A stretch of DNA of 64,000 nucleotides from Terana coerulea (taxonomy: Eukaryota; Basidiomycota; Agaricomycetes; Polyporales; Phanerochaetaceae): positions 310,001-374,000 of the forward strand of contig JAKOGH010000776.1 in assembly GCA_024811115.1 (NCBI GenBank). Reading direction: 5' to 3'. Below are positions 44,901-57,047 of the stretch, piece by piece; the stretch's first letter is position 1; each line of letters opens with the position of its first letter. Below the pieces are notes generated by a model that had not been told where the DNA came from, ran no database searches, and saw nothing but the letters and a program-made list of their open reading frames with translations. The position numbers and the translations under genes were made by a program.

Positions 44901-46047
44901 AGTAATAGTTCAACGCGGTCGGTCAAGAACGTGTCTTCGTATTCCTTCATCATTACACCTTCGAAGATCTCCTTGTCCGACGCGCCAACGAGAGCCTTCA
45001 GGATCAACATGATAGGAATGACATATTCCTGCTTGCGCCAGCTGAAACGCAGCATTGCAGAGCCATTGGAGAGATAGTGAAGGTTGTTCGTGACGCCAGT
45101 TTGGTCCGCGCGGACGCAACGTATTTGGACGGCATGTGGTGTGTAGGATGGACCTCGGTTGGTGAAGGAAGGGCGTGTGAGGGCGATTACATGGTTTCGG
45201 CGAGGAAGAATGAGGTAACGTATGAGACGTTCGTTTCCGTTGATGACGAAATAACCACCGAATTCTTCAGGTTCTTCATGGTGCTCAACGAGCTCGGCAG
45301 ATGACATGCCCCGCAGGTTACACCTCACGGACTTTCACAACAATTAGCAGCTTCTATATTTTTACGGAAGGGAGCGTACGTACGCGGACCATGATGGGCA
45401 GAAGACCACAGTCTCTGTTCTCCTTCTCCACTGGTCCGTCATTAAGCTTCCAGCATATCCGTGCCGTCATCCGACCGCGGTAGGATGTCAAGCGTTCGCG
45501 GGCCTAAACGAAAGCTGGCGTTAGCTTATGCTCTTTCCTTAGCATTGCTGGTTTCCTGTGGTAGGAACGCGGCTTCACAAATGAACACTCCCGTGCGCGG
45601 CAGAATGCACATACCTCCGAGGGATACGTTTTGCGAACTCTCGCGCTCTGGTCTTTGTCGGAAACCATCGGTCGAGCAACGGATACATTCTCATACCATA
45701 CTGAAGGACGTCAATTACGGCCAAAGCACAGAATCTACACACGCACTTGTTAACCGGTTCCCCCAGCCGCGTTCCCCGCTCTCTACACCGACGTCCCCTT
45801 TGCCGTCGAACACCACCCGCTCTCCAATATCCTGCATTGCCAATGATAGGAGTCCCCGCCCATCCCCATCGCCTTGAGGCAATCCTGAGTCGTCGAAGAG
45901 CGCATTGAAGGACTCGAGATGCGGGGTAACAAACTCGTTCAGAATAGGCACGACATGGCTATTCTTTGGTGGGTGCTTGAAGTTCTTCTCTCGAGTGAGA
46001 GTGTCAAACGTCGACTTTGGTGTTATTCGAGGGCTACCGTCGGGCAT
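41957..46047 (-). CDS. RPA135: DNA-directed RNA polymerase I second-largest subunit
   Basis: Catalytic-core subunit of Pol I, which makes 35S pre-rRNA in the nucleolus. ATG 46047 gives [20 protein letters not shown]. In order follow [78 protein letters not shown] (lacking the RPB2-type sequence), [40 protein letters not shown] (hybrid-binding region), [20 protein letters not shown] (active-site loop), then [20 protein letters not shown]. The C-terminal zinc ribbon has [11 protein letters not shown] and EYCRVCRAA, ending GIAVSLEVR, stop 41957-41959. About 1,230 residues after removing short introns, as expected. No frame break was seen. It shares a 220-bp divergent promoter with NUP98. Confidence 0.97.
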
Positions 46048-46267
46048 CGCAGGCAGAATGATGACCTGCTTAAGCCTGGTCGGGAAAATTGGCACAACTC
46101 GGTGCAAGCGAAAGGAAAGCAAAAATTAGCGAGCGCGCTTTCTGGATGATTTATGCACGACAACCTCCGGAAAAGGAGTTGTCTGCGATAATCCGGCCAG
46201 ACGCGAGTTGAGAGTCCGACGCCTACCCTTGAACCGCGACCACGACGACAAACGCACCCTCCTCGGC
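46048..46267. promoter_or_regulatory. Divergent promoter RPA135 / NUP98
   Basis: 220 bp separate the two start codons, which head in opposite directions, so both core promoters must lie here. No TATA box is obvious on either strand, as usual for housekeeping genes. Confidence 0.55.
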
Positions 46268-47799
46268 ATGTTTGGAAACAGTTCCATCTCCTCGTCGTGG
46301 GGGCAGCCTCAGCAGAACCAACAGCAGCCACAGCAGCCACAGCAGGGAGCTTCCACGTTTGGTCAGCCTGCTGGGACCTCCACATTCGGTACCGGAGGTA
46401 CGTCAAAGCATGATCAACTCATTTCACGCGCCATGCAAACAAAAGTCACGCAGCCTTCGGTTCGGGAGGCGCTTTTGGCCAACCACAACAGCCTCAAGCG
46501 AACCCCATGTTCGGTGGCCTAGGTGGCCAGACAAACAACACGTCCACCACTCCGGGCACAACCGGTTTTGGTGAGTAACAAACACTGCGCTCAACCGCCA
46601 TGAGGATCATTAAACCGCTCACATCTGCAGGCTCATTTGGCTCGAACAACGGGGCGTCGACGGGGGCACAGGGTTATTTGGAGCGTCGAAGCCCTCCACG
46701 GGCTTTGGGGCGTTTGGAGGGGGCGGGCAGTCGACGTTTGGGACTGCTGGGACGACCACTTTCGGGAGCACGACGCCGGGAACCTCGAACCAGGGGACGG
46801 GGCTGTTTGGCGCGCAGCAGAATGCGGGGGCGAGCACGAGCACATTTGGGAGTGGGGGTCTCTTTGGAGCGAAGCCTGCGACGGCCTTCGGTACACCAAC
46901 GACCGCAGGTACGTACTCGTCGTCGTTTGAAGTGCATTCCGTAATGACCCTATAGCAGCTAATCCCGCAAACGGCACCTATGACGGAGTGGCGCCTGTGA
47001 CGACTGGGTCGTCCAATCCTGCGTACAGCAACTTCACCGAGAAGGATCCTGCAAACGCTGCCATCAACCTACAATACCAAAGTATATCATGCATGCCTCA
47101 GTATCGGGGCAGCTCCTTCGAGGTCAGTGGGGTGTTCGCATTACTTCAACACGAAACTGATGATATTTGACTACAGGAGTTGCGCCATCAAGACTACCAA
47201 CAAGGTCGCAAAACAGCAGGTGCCTTCGGTCAGACAACCTTCGGAGCACCTGCGGCGCAGCCTGCATCTGGTAGTGGTTTATTTGGACAGCCCGGCAGCA
47301 CCCGCACAAACCCAGCCAACAGGCTCGATCTTCGGCGGGTTTGGCCAGAATACAAACCCGGGTGCTACGGGCGCGACTAACACATTTGGCACCTTCGGAC
47401 AGCCAGCGGCTGGAACGTCGAATCCGCCTGCTGGTAATTCATTGTTCGGCACCGGGGCTTTTGGCCAACAGCAGCAGCAGCAGCAACAACAACCTCAGCA
47501 GCAGCAACCTCAGCCGGGCACATTTGGCGGCTTTGGTCAGCAACAGCAGCAACCACAGCAACCCGCTCAGCAGGCTACTGGTTCTCTGTTTGGCGGCGGC
47601 GCATTCGGCGCCCAGCAGACAAAACCTTTCGGTACTTTCGGTAAGATTACCTTTTATGTACGACCTACTCATCAATTGAATATTTTTTGAAGGTACTGCA
47701 GGGACAACCGGAACCGCTGGCACTGGTGGAGGCGGCCTTTTCGGAAACACTCAGAATCAGCAGCAACCTACTAGTGGCGGACTGTTCGGTCAATCATCG

Positions 47800-47832
<33 letters not shown>

Positions 47833-49673
47833 GGTGCTGGCGCATTTGGTGGTTTCGGTAAGTTCTGTGGGTGAGTGTGCTCAAGCCGTCCTCTCACCTT
47901 CGACTATAGGTCAGAATAATCAAGCAAAGCCGTCGCTATTCGGGCAGCCTGCGCAGCCCGCACAGAATTCCTTCGGTACATTCGGACAACCCAACACGCA
48001 ACAGCCTGCGCAGGGGACTCAACTCACAGGGGGGCTCTTCGGAAACACCGGCACCGGCGGTGGTCTTTTTGGAAACACACAGAACCAGACTCAGCCTGCG
48101 CAACAACAGCAGACTGGCGGATGTAAGTAACTCTGTGATAACCGGTGCCTATCATACTCATGAATGTGTAGTGTTCGGCAACACGCAGCCTCAGCAGACG
48201 GGTGGACTGTTTGGAAACACGACTGGGGTTAACACCGGTGGCGGTCTCTTCGGGAACACTCAACCTCAGCAGAACGCCGCACAGCCTACCTCGACTGGTT
48301 TCGGCAATCTCTTCGGTCAACCAAAACCTGCTACAAACACGGCCCCAACTGGTGGGCTATTTGGCAACTTCGGGCAACAGCCGAATAACAACACGGCACA
48401 ACCGGCGCAGCAGCACACAGGTCTTTTTGGCACGCCGCTAGGCCAGTCGACGACTCAGCCGGTGAACAACAGCTTCGGTAGTTTGTTCAATAAGCCCGCT
48501 ACACAGCAGCAAGCCCAACCGACTGGTGGCTTTAGTGGAGGCCTTTTCGGCAGCACTCTCGGCGCCTCTACACTACCAGGTCAGGCTGCTGCCCAGCAAC
48601 CCACGCTGACCGCATCCATCGCGCAACCTATCGGCTCCAACCTTCCCATCTTCAACATGCTTCCTCCTGGTCCAAGAGCCATCACCCTAGATCAGCCTAA
48701 GAAGAAGTCTGGCTATTTCAATGACATACCTACGCGGACCCCAGTGCCAAGGATTCAGCTTGGGTACACCCCAGCTGTATCAAAGCTGCGTGGATTCACG
48801 TCTACTGCTGCGAGCCCAGGTGCTTATGGACAGCTAGGGGCAAGTTCCTTGACCAATGGCACCCGCGGCGCCTTGTCTATGAGCAAGGCTGCGAACAAGA
48901 GTTTGCTTGGACCGGACGCGATCTTGAACGGTGCCGGCGGACCGACGCCAGGACTGGGCAGCGGAGGACGCCAGAGCGTCAAGAAGCTCATCCTCGACAA
49001 GAAGGTCGAGCCTTCCGATCTGTTCAAGTCTACTCAGGCGAAGGTGCCATGGAACCCGGCGCTCAGCATGGCGGCCAGAGAACAGGATGTGCTGGTCGCC
49101 GCGACCCGCCGCAACGGCGACAGCCCCACCCCGTCAGCGAAGAGCTCCAAGGCGAACAAGTTCTCCGCGCAGGGGACGAGCGAGTCCGTTGGAAAGGAAT
49201 CGGATAAGGACCCCGAGGTCAGCGAGCTGAAGGAGGGCGACTACTACGTCCGCCCGTCGCTCCGCGAACTCAAGAGGCGCGGCTTCGGCGAGCTCGCTGC
49301 TACGGAGGGCCTCGTCGTCGGGCGCGTCGGCTACGGCGAGATCGAGTTCCTGGCGCCGGTCGACCTCACGGGCTTGCAGCGGACGACGGAGCTGCTCGGC
49401 GACGTCGTGCGCTTCGACGACAAGGAGTGCAGCGTGTATCCTGACTTGGACGAAGCGGACAAGCCGCCACCTGGCTCGGGCCTGAACGTCGCCGCACGCA
49501 TCACGCTCGTCAACTGCTGGCCGCTGGACAAGGCGACGCGGGAGCCGATCAAGGACGAGAAGCACACGCTTGCGGTGAGGCACCTCAAGCGACTGAAGGG
49601 TATCAAAGACACGCACTTTGAGAGCTTTGACATTGAGGAAGGAAAATGGGTGTTTACGGTCGAACATTTCTAG
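46268..49673 (+). CDS. NUP98: Nucleoporin NUP98 (GLFG/FG repeats, GLEBS, C-terminal autoproteolytic domain)
   Basis: Central-channel FG nucleoporin. ATG 46268 starts MFGNSSISSSWGQPQQNQQQ. FG/GLFG repeats with polyglutamine run through the N-terminal two thirds (FGAFGGGGQSTFGTAGTTTF; many GGLFGNT units). Inside lies a GLEBS segment that binds Rae1/Gle2: INLQYQSISCMPQYRGSSFE spliced to ELRHQDYQQGRK (about 47065-47215). The C-terminal domain (KEGDYYVRPSLRELKRRGFG ... VVGRVGYGEIEFL ... WVFTVEHF) is the NUP98 autoproteolytic/nucleoporin2 fold. The gene stops (TAG 49671-49673) directly after His-Phe, exactly where NUP98-NUP96 precursors are cut, so no NUP96 half is encoded here. Short introns punctuate the repeats. 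A run of five G at about 46660 appears one base short of frame. Confidence 0.95.
47468..47513 (+). repeat. CAG/CAA (polyglutamine) tract in NUP98
   Basis: CAGCAGCAGCAGCAGCAACA-type repeat interrupted by CCT codons, coding for Gln-rich linker between FG repeats. It is likely length-variable. Confidence 0.75.
47800..47832 (+). repeat. Second CAG/CAA tract in NUP98
   Basis: Eleven near-perfect CAG/CAA units coding for glutamine, again inside the FG region. Confidence 0.75.
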
Positions 49674-50256
49674 TACAACTCCTGTCGCTTTGTTTGTATC
49701 AACTGCTCGCCTTTGAATCTTGTTTCTCGCATCTCTTTCTCGAATTGCTTTCCGTAGTACTACATCGACCTGATCTGTTGCATTGCGAGCATGTAGTAGT
49801 TTAGCGTAAGATAGCTTCCTGTTTTCTGTGCAATATATACCTTCACCGATGTTTACCTCTATTTCTATGCTGCGCGGCTTTGCCTGGGCCCCGGGCTTTG
49901 CGGTCCATTGTCCAGGCGCTTGGTGGCGAAGGGTTGTCTGGTAAGCGCCCATAAAGTGTATTGACCTCGGGAAGCGAAGCGTATGTACAGTTCCTTCGAA
50001 CCACCACGAGCCTCAAAATTTCACGACAACCATTGTTCACGGTATGTTATATTCGCAATCCCGGTCTCAACGTCTTATCAATTCTTTCGCTTGTTTTCGG
50101 CTTCAGACTTAGAGACTGGATCTCTTCATGAGTTTCTTCTAGACACGCTTGACTGAGTAAGTCAAGTCCCATTCTTGACTTAAACGTGCACACCACCCAT
50201 CACAAGCCCTACGTTCCCAGATATACTACAGCTTGCCTACGGCCACCAACCAATTA
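49674..50256. other. Intergenic, NUP98 to coiled-coil gene
   Basis: 3' UTR of NUP98 and promoter of the next plus-strand gene. AGATATACTACAGC near 50219 is a weak TATA-like sequence about 35 bp upstream of the ATG. No coding frame was recognised. Confidence 0.45.
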
Positions 50257-52630
50257 ATGGACCTCTCTGATACGACGGATTCCAGTCCGCTCAGCTCCCC
50301 TTCGCCCTCTCGTCATTCCACCAAACGTGCGCGGCGGTCCACGAGAGACAAGGATGGTGACAAGTCGCGCTTGACTAGCGCATCAAAAGAGCTTGTTAGG
50401 CTGCTTGTACACGAGGAGAAAGAGACGCAAGACCTGCGCACGACGGTCCAGGTCCTCTCCGAACGGCTGGGCAGCGAGTCGCAGCGTGCCGAAACCGCAG
50501 AGACCAGGGCAAAGGAGGCCGTTGTCCGGTTCAAGCAAGTCAACGATGCGCGGCTGGCCGCGCTCCAGGAGGCCTCGCGAACGAACGAGGAGCTACAGTT
50601 GTACAAGCTGCAGCTGGACAACGCACAGCGAGAAATTAGACGAGCTCAGGACCTATTGGATGCCGTGGAAGCTCAGCGGGTTGAGGCAGAGGAGTCAGCA
50701 GCACGAGCAAGGAGCACGGCCAGAAGGCTGAAAGAGGAGAGAATGGTGCAGTTGGCTCGCGAGGAAGGCAGGCTGGCAGGGATCAAGGAAGGCATAGCAA
50801 GGGGGCGCTTGGTGGGCTACGAGGAGGGTCGCTCGGAGGGATATGCAAGAGGACGTTCTGCCGCTCTCGGTCAGAAGGACGAGCTTCGTTACTCCTGAGA
50901 TCTACAAGTATCGAAACATTGCTCCTACTTCGAGCTCGTCGGATTCACCCCCGCCCCCGCCTCCACCCCAGTACCAGATGCCTCCGGAAGAAAACATCGT
51001 CGTTCATCCTCCTCCACCTGCCGGTCGTCTATCGCCGAAGCCTTTCTCTCAAAGCCCCGGGCCCAGCATACAGCCCATTCCCATCCGCACCGCACCTTCT
51101 TCACCTCTGCAGTCAGCACTGGATTACCCTCCAGACGGATGGGTACCGACCGTGGATGAGGATAATCGCATTCGCCTACCTCCTCCTCACGAAATGACCC
51201 CTCAACTCTACACGCCTTCTCACACGCCTCCGCCCCTGCGTAATTTCCCCCTGACACTCCAGAACCTGTCATGATTCCACCTCCGTCTCTCCACCGAGTC
51301 GCGGTGGAGACGCTGTCCGACACAGACTCGCTGCAGAGTGTGGAAACACCGCGCCGCCCTCGACCTCCTAGACGTCGGAAATCCAACGACAGTCAGTCTA
51401 CGACCCTCTCGCAATTCGATATCGTAGGCCCGCCTCTTGCATCCTCTGCAAGGAGCAATCTGGGTCCTCGGCCTAATGTCTTGAGTGCTATTGTTGAGGA
51501 GAGATCACCGTATATGGCCCCTGTAAGTTCCTTAACAAGCTTTCTATGACCGCTGTAATGCTGATGACATTCTTCAGTCTCCTTACACGCAGATGGCAAG
51601 CCCTAGAATGCCCGAGCCCGTCAGTATGCCTACACCTCAAGCACCGACACCCGTACTGGCGGAAGGAAACCGAAACGACATCTATGCGCGACCAGACATT
51701 CGGACCTCTCCAGTGCTGAGAAACATGCCATCTCGAGGCTACTTACGCCCGACAACGGCCAGTCCGAAGGGTAGTGTATCGTCTGAGTTATCGAATGCCG
51801 GTTTCAACATCACAGTACTACCTCCTGTACGTGTTTCCTGTCCCAGTTAACCGCGCATATACTCACCTTCATGCATCATGGTTTGCAGTCTCGCCCCGAG
51901 TCCGGGCGCTCGATGATAGCAGGCACTGAACAAGGGATGCTAAGTGCAAACGACGCTGAACATTCACCGGCACCTCAGCCTCAACCGCAACAGCTACCCC
52001 CGTCTCCCCAGCCCATGCCTCTTCCCAGTGGGCAACTCCCGCCTGGATTCGTTCCCATGGGCCGACCCGTACCGCCGGCGCAAAGCACCCCTCAGCCTCC
52101 AGGCACGACACCAGCGGTCTACGCCTCGTACACTCCTTCAAGCGGTCCCGGCGAATTTCCTCAGTCTACGGAACACGTGGTCATTCCCCAGCCTTCGTCC
52201 GCAGGAGACCGCCCCTACAGGCGCTCGGCGGTCCAAACCGACTCGTCTTCGTCGGACCCGCGCTCGAGCCCCGTGGACTCAGACATGTCCAACTCGTCCA
52301 TGGACTCCCTCACCACCCCGCCGCAACGCCGGGTGCCGCTTGCCCCCCCAAGTTACGCTACCGCCCCGACCCCTCCGAATGTCAGCTATCCTCTGCCGAG
52401 TGCTCGTTCGTCGGGGTCGAGGACGTCTTCCGCCGCTGCGCGCGGAGTGCCGTTGCCTGCCTCGAGTGTGGGCAGCCCGCGCTCGACGTACACGCGTGTG
52501 CCGTTAAAGCGCACCCCAGCGCATCTGGCACAGCGAAATCGACGTCCCCGGTTATGCTCCCATCTCGAACCCTGGATCGCCTGGATTAATGCGTAGAACG
52601 GCTTTCCCTATGAACTATTATGACACATGA
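50257..52630 (+). CDS. Coiled-coil and proline-rich protein, function unknown
   Basis: ATG 50257 gives MDLSDTTDSSPLSSPSPSRH and a basic patch (STKRARRSTRDK), then a coiled coil of about 150 residues (ELVRLLVHEEKETQDLRTTV ... LKEERMVQLAREEG). A Gly/Arg/Glu-rich helix ends it (GRLVGYEEGRSEGYARGRSA). The rest is disordered and rich in Pro/Ser (DSPPPPPPPQYQMPPEE; PGYAPISNPGSPGLMRRTAF), ending FPMNYYDT, TGA 52628-52630. Introns around 51523-51577 and 51830-51888 are GT-AG. Three frame breaks (about 50870-50900, the CCCCC run at 51254, and the CCCC run near 52548) must be bridged to read it through; the surrounding text is clearly coding. I recognise no family; a scaffold role is only a guess. Confidence 0.68.
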
Positions 52631-52922
52631 CATGACACTCATCCCAAGTTACCCAAGCATTCGACCTTCCCCAATATTTTCTTGGATTTTGTAGAGTAGT
52701 GTGCATCGTTGACTGTTGTAGATTTACCTCCTAGCATTTGACACTGCCCCTCCATGTTGTTAACATGCTTGCATCCCCAATGTTTTCGGTCTTTGTTGTT
52801 GTACAATATTATGATCTCTACGCTGCTGCATATAGTCCAATGCAACATACATGGTGGCTAAAACACGGCTAAAACACAAATGCAAGAATACACACAGCCG
52901 TCGCTGGTTGGGTACACTCTGA

Positions 52923-55314
52923 CTAGTCCCTCGAATACCCACCGCGATATCTCGGTTTTCGCTCCGGGCTCTCTTCTCGTCTATCCCAACCTCGTCTCCG
53001 ATCCCTGTCGTCGTGGCGGCTGCTGTGCTTTGACCGCTCGTCCCGCCTACGGTCATACATCTCGTCACGACTGCTCGGTTCGTACTCGGATTTCCGTGAG
53101 GCGGCACCGCGGATGCTGCCGCCCCAGTCTGTGTCCTTCCGCGAGGCGGCGCCGCGTATCTGAATCGTGTCCGTCTCGCGCGACGGTCCGGGCAGGTCGT
53201 CGTACCGTGCGCGGTCGTCCCTGCCGCCCCTGCGTCCGCTGTCCCTGCGGTCCCGCCCGCCATAGCGGTCGTCCTCCCCGTCGAGGTCGCCGAACGTGAT
53301 CTTCGTGTTCTGCCGCCCGTTGCGTGGTCCCTTCGGCGTGCTGCCGCTGTGCCTGTCACCTCGTGAGTCCCGCCTCCCACTGCCGCTGCCGCTCGCCCGT
53401 CCACCACCCCGGTTGGCGAACCAGTCGTCGCCGTCGTCGTCCGGTACCTCCAACGCACGCTTCTCGAGCCGCGCGCGTTCCTTCTTTTGCCTTGCTTCCC
53501 GACGTCGAGCGGTATCACGTAGCCGTAGCCGTCGCCCCACGCCTGGCTGGCCTGTGCGGCGTATGCAGCCGCGCGGCTGGGCTTCCGCTGCTCCGGGTGC
53601 TCGGCGTCGGCGAACGGACCGGCGTTGATATTGTATGAGCTGAAGGCGGACGACTCCTTCGGACGTTCGCGGTAAGTTTGCTCCTGGCAGTCCTGAAGTC
53701 GCAGTGAGAGGCCGCTCATGTAAAGTTGGTATGTGAAGTTACTTACGTCACCCAGATGCCCGCACCCGCCGCAGGTGTAGCACCAATGTTCCGGCGCAAT
53801 GTACCCCTCACCGCCTTCTCCCAAATCGAGGTCGCGCTTTTCCTCACGGGTCTTGAGGATAAGCAGTCTTTCGGCATCATCGACATACTTATACATGCGC
53901 CACAACGTCGGACATTCCTGCAGACGTACACGGTTGAATGCCTACCCAAGCAAGGGAAGGCATTCGCACGCACCTTCGAGCTATGAATCGTAGAGCCGCA
54001 CCGCGCACAGTCGTCGTATTTTTCCATGCGGGATCTGGAATAGCGATTTGGACAGTCCTAGAGCACTTCTCAATGAAAATGAATAGTAGGAAGTAAAGAA
54101 AATTCTAGCGCACCCTATTTATATGCCCTTTCATATTGCAGGTGAAGCATACTTTGCTGATTGGGCAACCACGAGTGGTGTGCTCATCTCGTGCACCACA
54201 TGTCAAGCACTAAGGACCAGCAGAGATGAAGATAACTGGTTATATGCAAGAAGACAAGTTGGCTGCAGTAACATAGGACTGACGATAACGACTGGACACT
54301 CGTATGTCTTGTGCTCCCCCTCTGCACCGCAATTCTTGCACACCCTTCGCGTTGCTTTCGACGCCTTTTCTTCCTCAGTGTCTTTGGGGTCATCGAAGTA
54401 CCGAACCACACCTGGGCCCTACGAAGACTAATGAGAGAAACGAGCAGGATACGAGAAACATCCCTGCGCACCTTTCGGTTGTCATCATAGTCGAGGTATT
54501 GGATGTAGTCTTCTTCATCCGAGTCCATGGGCTCGGGAGCAAGGATTTGCATTGGCACCTCGCCGTCCCGTCCGAATACAGATACATGCGCAGGAAGTAG
54601 CAGAGGGTCATCCTCGTTCTTAGCCTCACTTGTGGCTGTTGGCGGAACGGGTATAGGTACAGCAATTTTCGCGTTTGCAGGGATCTCGGCGGGAGCTTCA
54701 TCGACGTAGAATATGTCGGAGTCGGAGACGTCGTCTCCGGCTCTAGGTGTATCTAGGGTAGATGACAGTGCGGAGGATGATTTGCCTTCGTGTTTGCTTT
54801 TCTTCTTTTTCTTCTTCTTCTTGATGTCTTTCGAGTCTCGAGTGCCGGGCTTATCGTCCTCCTCCAGTCCTCTCCGGTCACCGCCATCCGCTAGTCTGTT
54901 CAGTAGGCTTCGTGCGAGACTGTCGCTTTTCGCCCTGTCCGACCTCGACGGCCCAGAACTCCCACTGCCCTGTGCACCCACCCGCTCTCTACCCTCATCC
55001 GTTGAAGCTGGTTCAGACTCCTCAACCCAGGGGACGTCCAGCTCCATAATCTCTCCTTCCTCGTCCCCAACCACCACCTGCTTTCGCCGCTTCTTCCTGC
55101 GCGGTTTCTTCCTCTCCTTTCCTGCATCCTGCCCCTCAGTTCCGTTGGTGGAAGTAGAGGCCCGCGTTGCATCTTGCGTGCCTGTTCGCTTTTCCATCTT
55201 CCTCCGTGCTATTCGTGTCATGGTAGTGCCATCGTTCGCCCCGTCGCCAGAGTCAAGCACAATTACTTCTGGTTCGTCAGGTCCAGTGAGGTCAATGATG
55301 GAAGGGTCAGCCAT
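52923..55314 (-). CDS. AIR1: AIR1/AIR2-like zinc-knuckle protein (TRAMP complex)
   Basis: RNA-binding subunit that, with a Trf4/5 poly(A) polymerase and Mtr4 helicase, marks nuclear RNAs for exosome decay. ATG 55314 starts MADPSIIDLTGPDEPEVIVL, then a long charged region (DIKKKKKKKKSKHEGKSSS; SDSDIFYVDEAP). Five CCHC-type knuckles follow, spread over several exons: CKNCGAEGEHKTYEC, CLTCGARDEHTTRGC, CFTCNMKGHINRDC, CARCGSTIHSSKEC and, after WRMYKYVDDAERLL, CYTCGGCGHLGDDC. The C-terminal part is Arg/Gly/Asp-rich (RDRRDSGRRGGRDDRARYDD), ending YRGGYSRD, stop 52923-52925. One A appears missing near 53492, breaking the frame at GKQGKKERARLEKRAL. A splice join in the knuckle region is short and GT-AG. 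The Arg-rich tail may be methylated (inference). Confidence 0.9.
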
Positions 55315-55679
55315 AGTTGGTGTGGCAAATAGAGTGAAATAAGGTACGTTTGGGCTACAAGCCCAGGAGGACTGACGAGTTGCTGTGAACAAACCAAGAC
55401 CAAAACGGACGCTGAGCACGATCAAAGCTGATGGCATGTCCATATATGGATGCGACAACGCCAATCCACCGAGTCACCGACAGCGCCCCGCGCCTTACAC
55501 AGCTCATGGGCTGCTCAGACTGATTATTCGTAAGTACCGGTGGTCAACACCAATCGACCTCCTCCAATGTATTAAGCAATCCAATAGCAGAAGCATTAGA
55601 AGCATTTCAGCCGATGATACCCAATATTAATATTAATGGGGACAATCCCGTCTGAAGGAAGCATTATAGTTTGCTAAAG

Positions 55680-56347
55680 AATGGACGATTACAGTATCTT
55701 ATACATCCAAAGGCAAGATATGCACAATTCAGGCGTGAGTTGGTTTCCCGCGCAGATACGAGACCTGGCAGTACTTATCTCGAGGACCACGTAAAGGTCC
55801 ACGCCAGGACGAACATCCACAGGCGATGCTCGCCCTCCCTCGAGGACGTACCTTGCTTGTATGATGTTGGATACCAACGCGGAGCTGTGCGACGCGGCGT
55901 AGCGGACAGATGGAGACTCACAGAGCAACGCTCGGAGGCCTCGGGCGCCGACTGCTTTAGCCAACGTCAACGCACGGCGGGGCCGGGGAAAGGGGGAAAG
56001 GAGAGTGTCGAGTCCGGCGACACGACGAGACGAGGGGAGCAGCACAGCACGGGAGCCTAGTATCCTAGGCACGAGGCTGGGACTCTAGCGGAAAAACGGG
56101 CTGGGCTGCGGAGGTTGACGGACACCATTGGCCGCAATCGCATCCGCTCCACGACTTGGGAGTGGACCAGCCCGAGCGCAGCGCTGTAGAGTGCGAGGCA
56201 CCTCCTGTCTGGAAGGAGTCCGTGCTGTGTGCTATGAGCCTGGAGTACCCACCATCGCTCGCCGTGTGTCTGACAGTCTAGGGAAGAGGAAGTAGAGAAG
56301 AGAGGGTGGTTAGGTAGAGAGAGAGGCAGGAGGGCGGGGAATTTATA
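55680..56347 (-). other. Possible orphan transcription unit: TATA box, CT-rich leader, mitochondrial-presequence-like frames
   Basis: On the minus strand TATAAA (56347-56342) is followed by a strongly pyrimidine-rich stretch, as at many fungal transcription starts. Downstream lie a 7-codon ORF (MVGTPGS), then MVSVNLRSPARFSARVPASC and, in another frame, an Arg/Leu/Ala-rich run (RRALTLAKAVGARGLRALLC) that resembles a mitochondrial presequence. It ends at a good donor, AAG|GTACGT, near 55852. I cannot assemble a full protein, and an indel may be involved. The remainder of 55315-57047 shows no recognisable gene. Confidence 0.28.
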
Positions 56348-57047
56348 CGCTGGCGGACGGTCTGTTTACTCGCGATCAACAAGGGCGTCGTGACGAGCCT
56401 CGTCGCGCGTCCGGTCGCGCTCTTCACGTTCCAAACCAACCAAGTTACCTTATTTGGCTGTGGCGTCGAGCGCTAATACCCGATGTCCGCCGCCAACAGC
56501 CTTTGTCCCAAACCATCATGTACAGTCTCTGCCAATTCACGAATTTTACTCACCATCTTTGCGCCATTTCTTAGATTGTGACTGGCTGTGATCTCGATAG
56601 ACGTTACTATACACCAACCATACAAAGTATAGAATTGGACAACATAAAGCCATTTCACAGACATCGAGTGAAAGCATTATTTTGTATTTCACACCGCAAG
56701 CTCAGCTGGGATACCCAAATGGAATCCTGAGCGACCGCAATGCTCTCACTCCGACGAGATTTCTTTGTCGAGATTACGGTCTCTCCCATGGTCCGAAATC
56801 AGAAATTGGTCGAGTGTCTATATGGACTCGAAACAAATACAACGACTGCGTGTATGCGCGTGGAAGAATGGTCGAGAAACTATCAGCTAGGTTCATCAAC
56901 TTCGGCAGGCAGTGCAAGAACTACGAGGGCTACAGATACAGACACAGACTACGAGCAGGTTATATGCGCAAAAGGGTCTCCAGGGATCCTCCCTTCTCCT
57001 AGGTAAGAAAGAATGTTCTGGCTGAGCCCGTTCTATAGGTTGACTGG

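Noticed and set aside
47468..47832. CAG/CAA-rich stretches as a CRISPR-like or satellite array
   Set aside because: They are in-frame glutamine codons of NUP98 with FG repeats on both sides.
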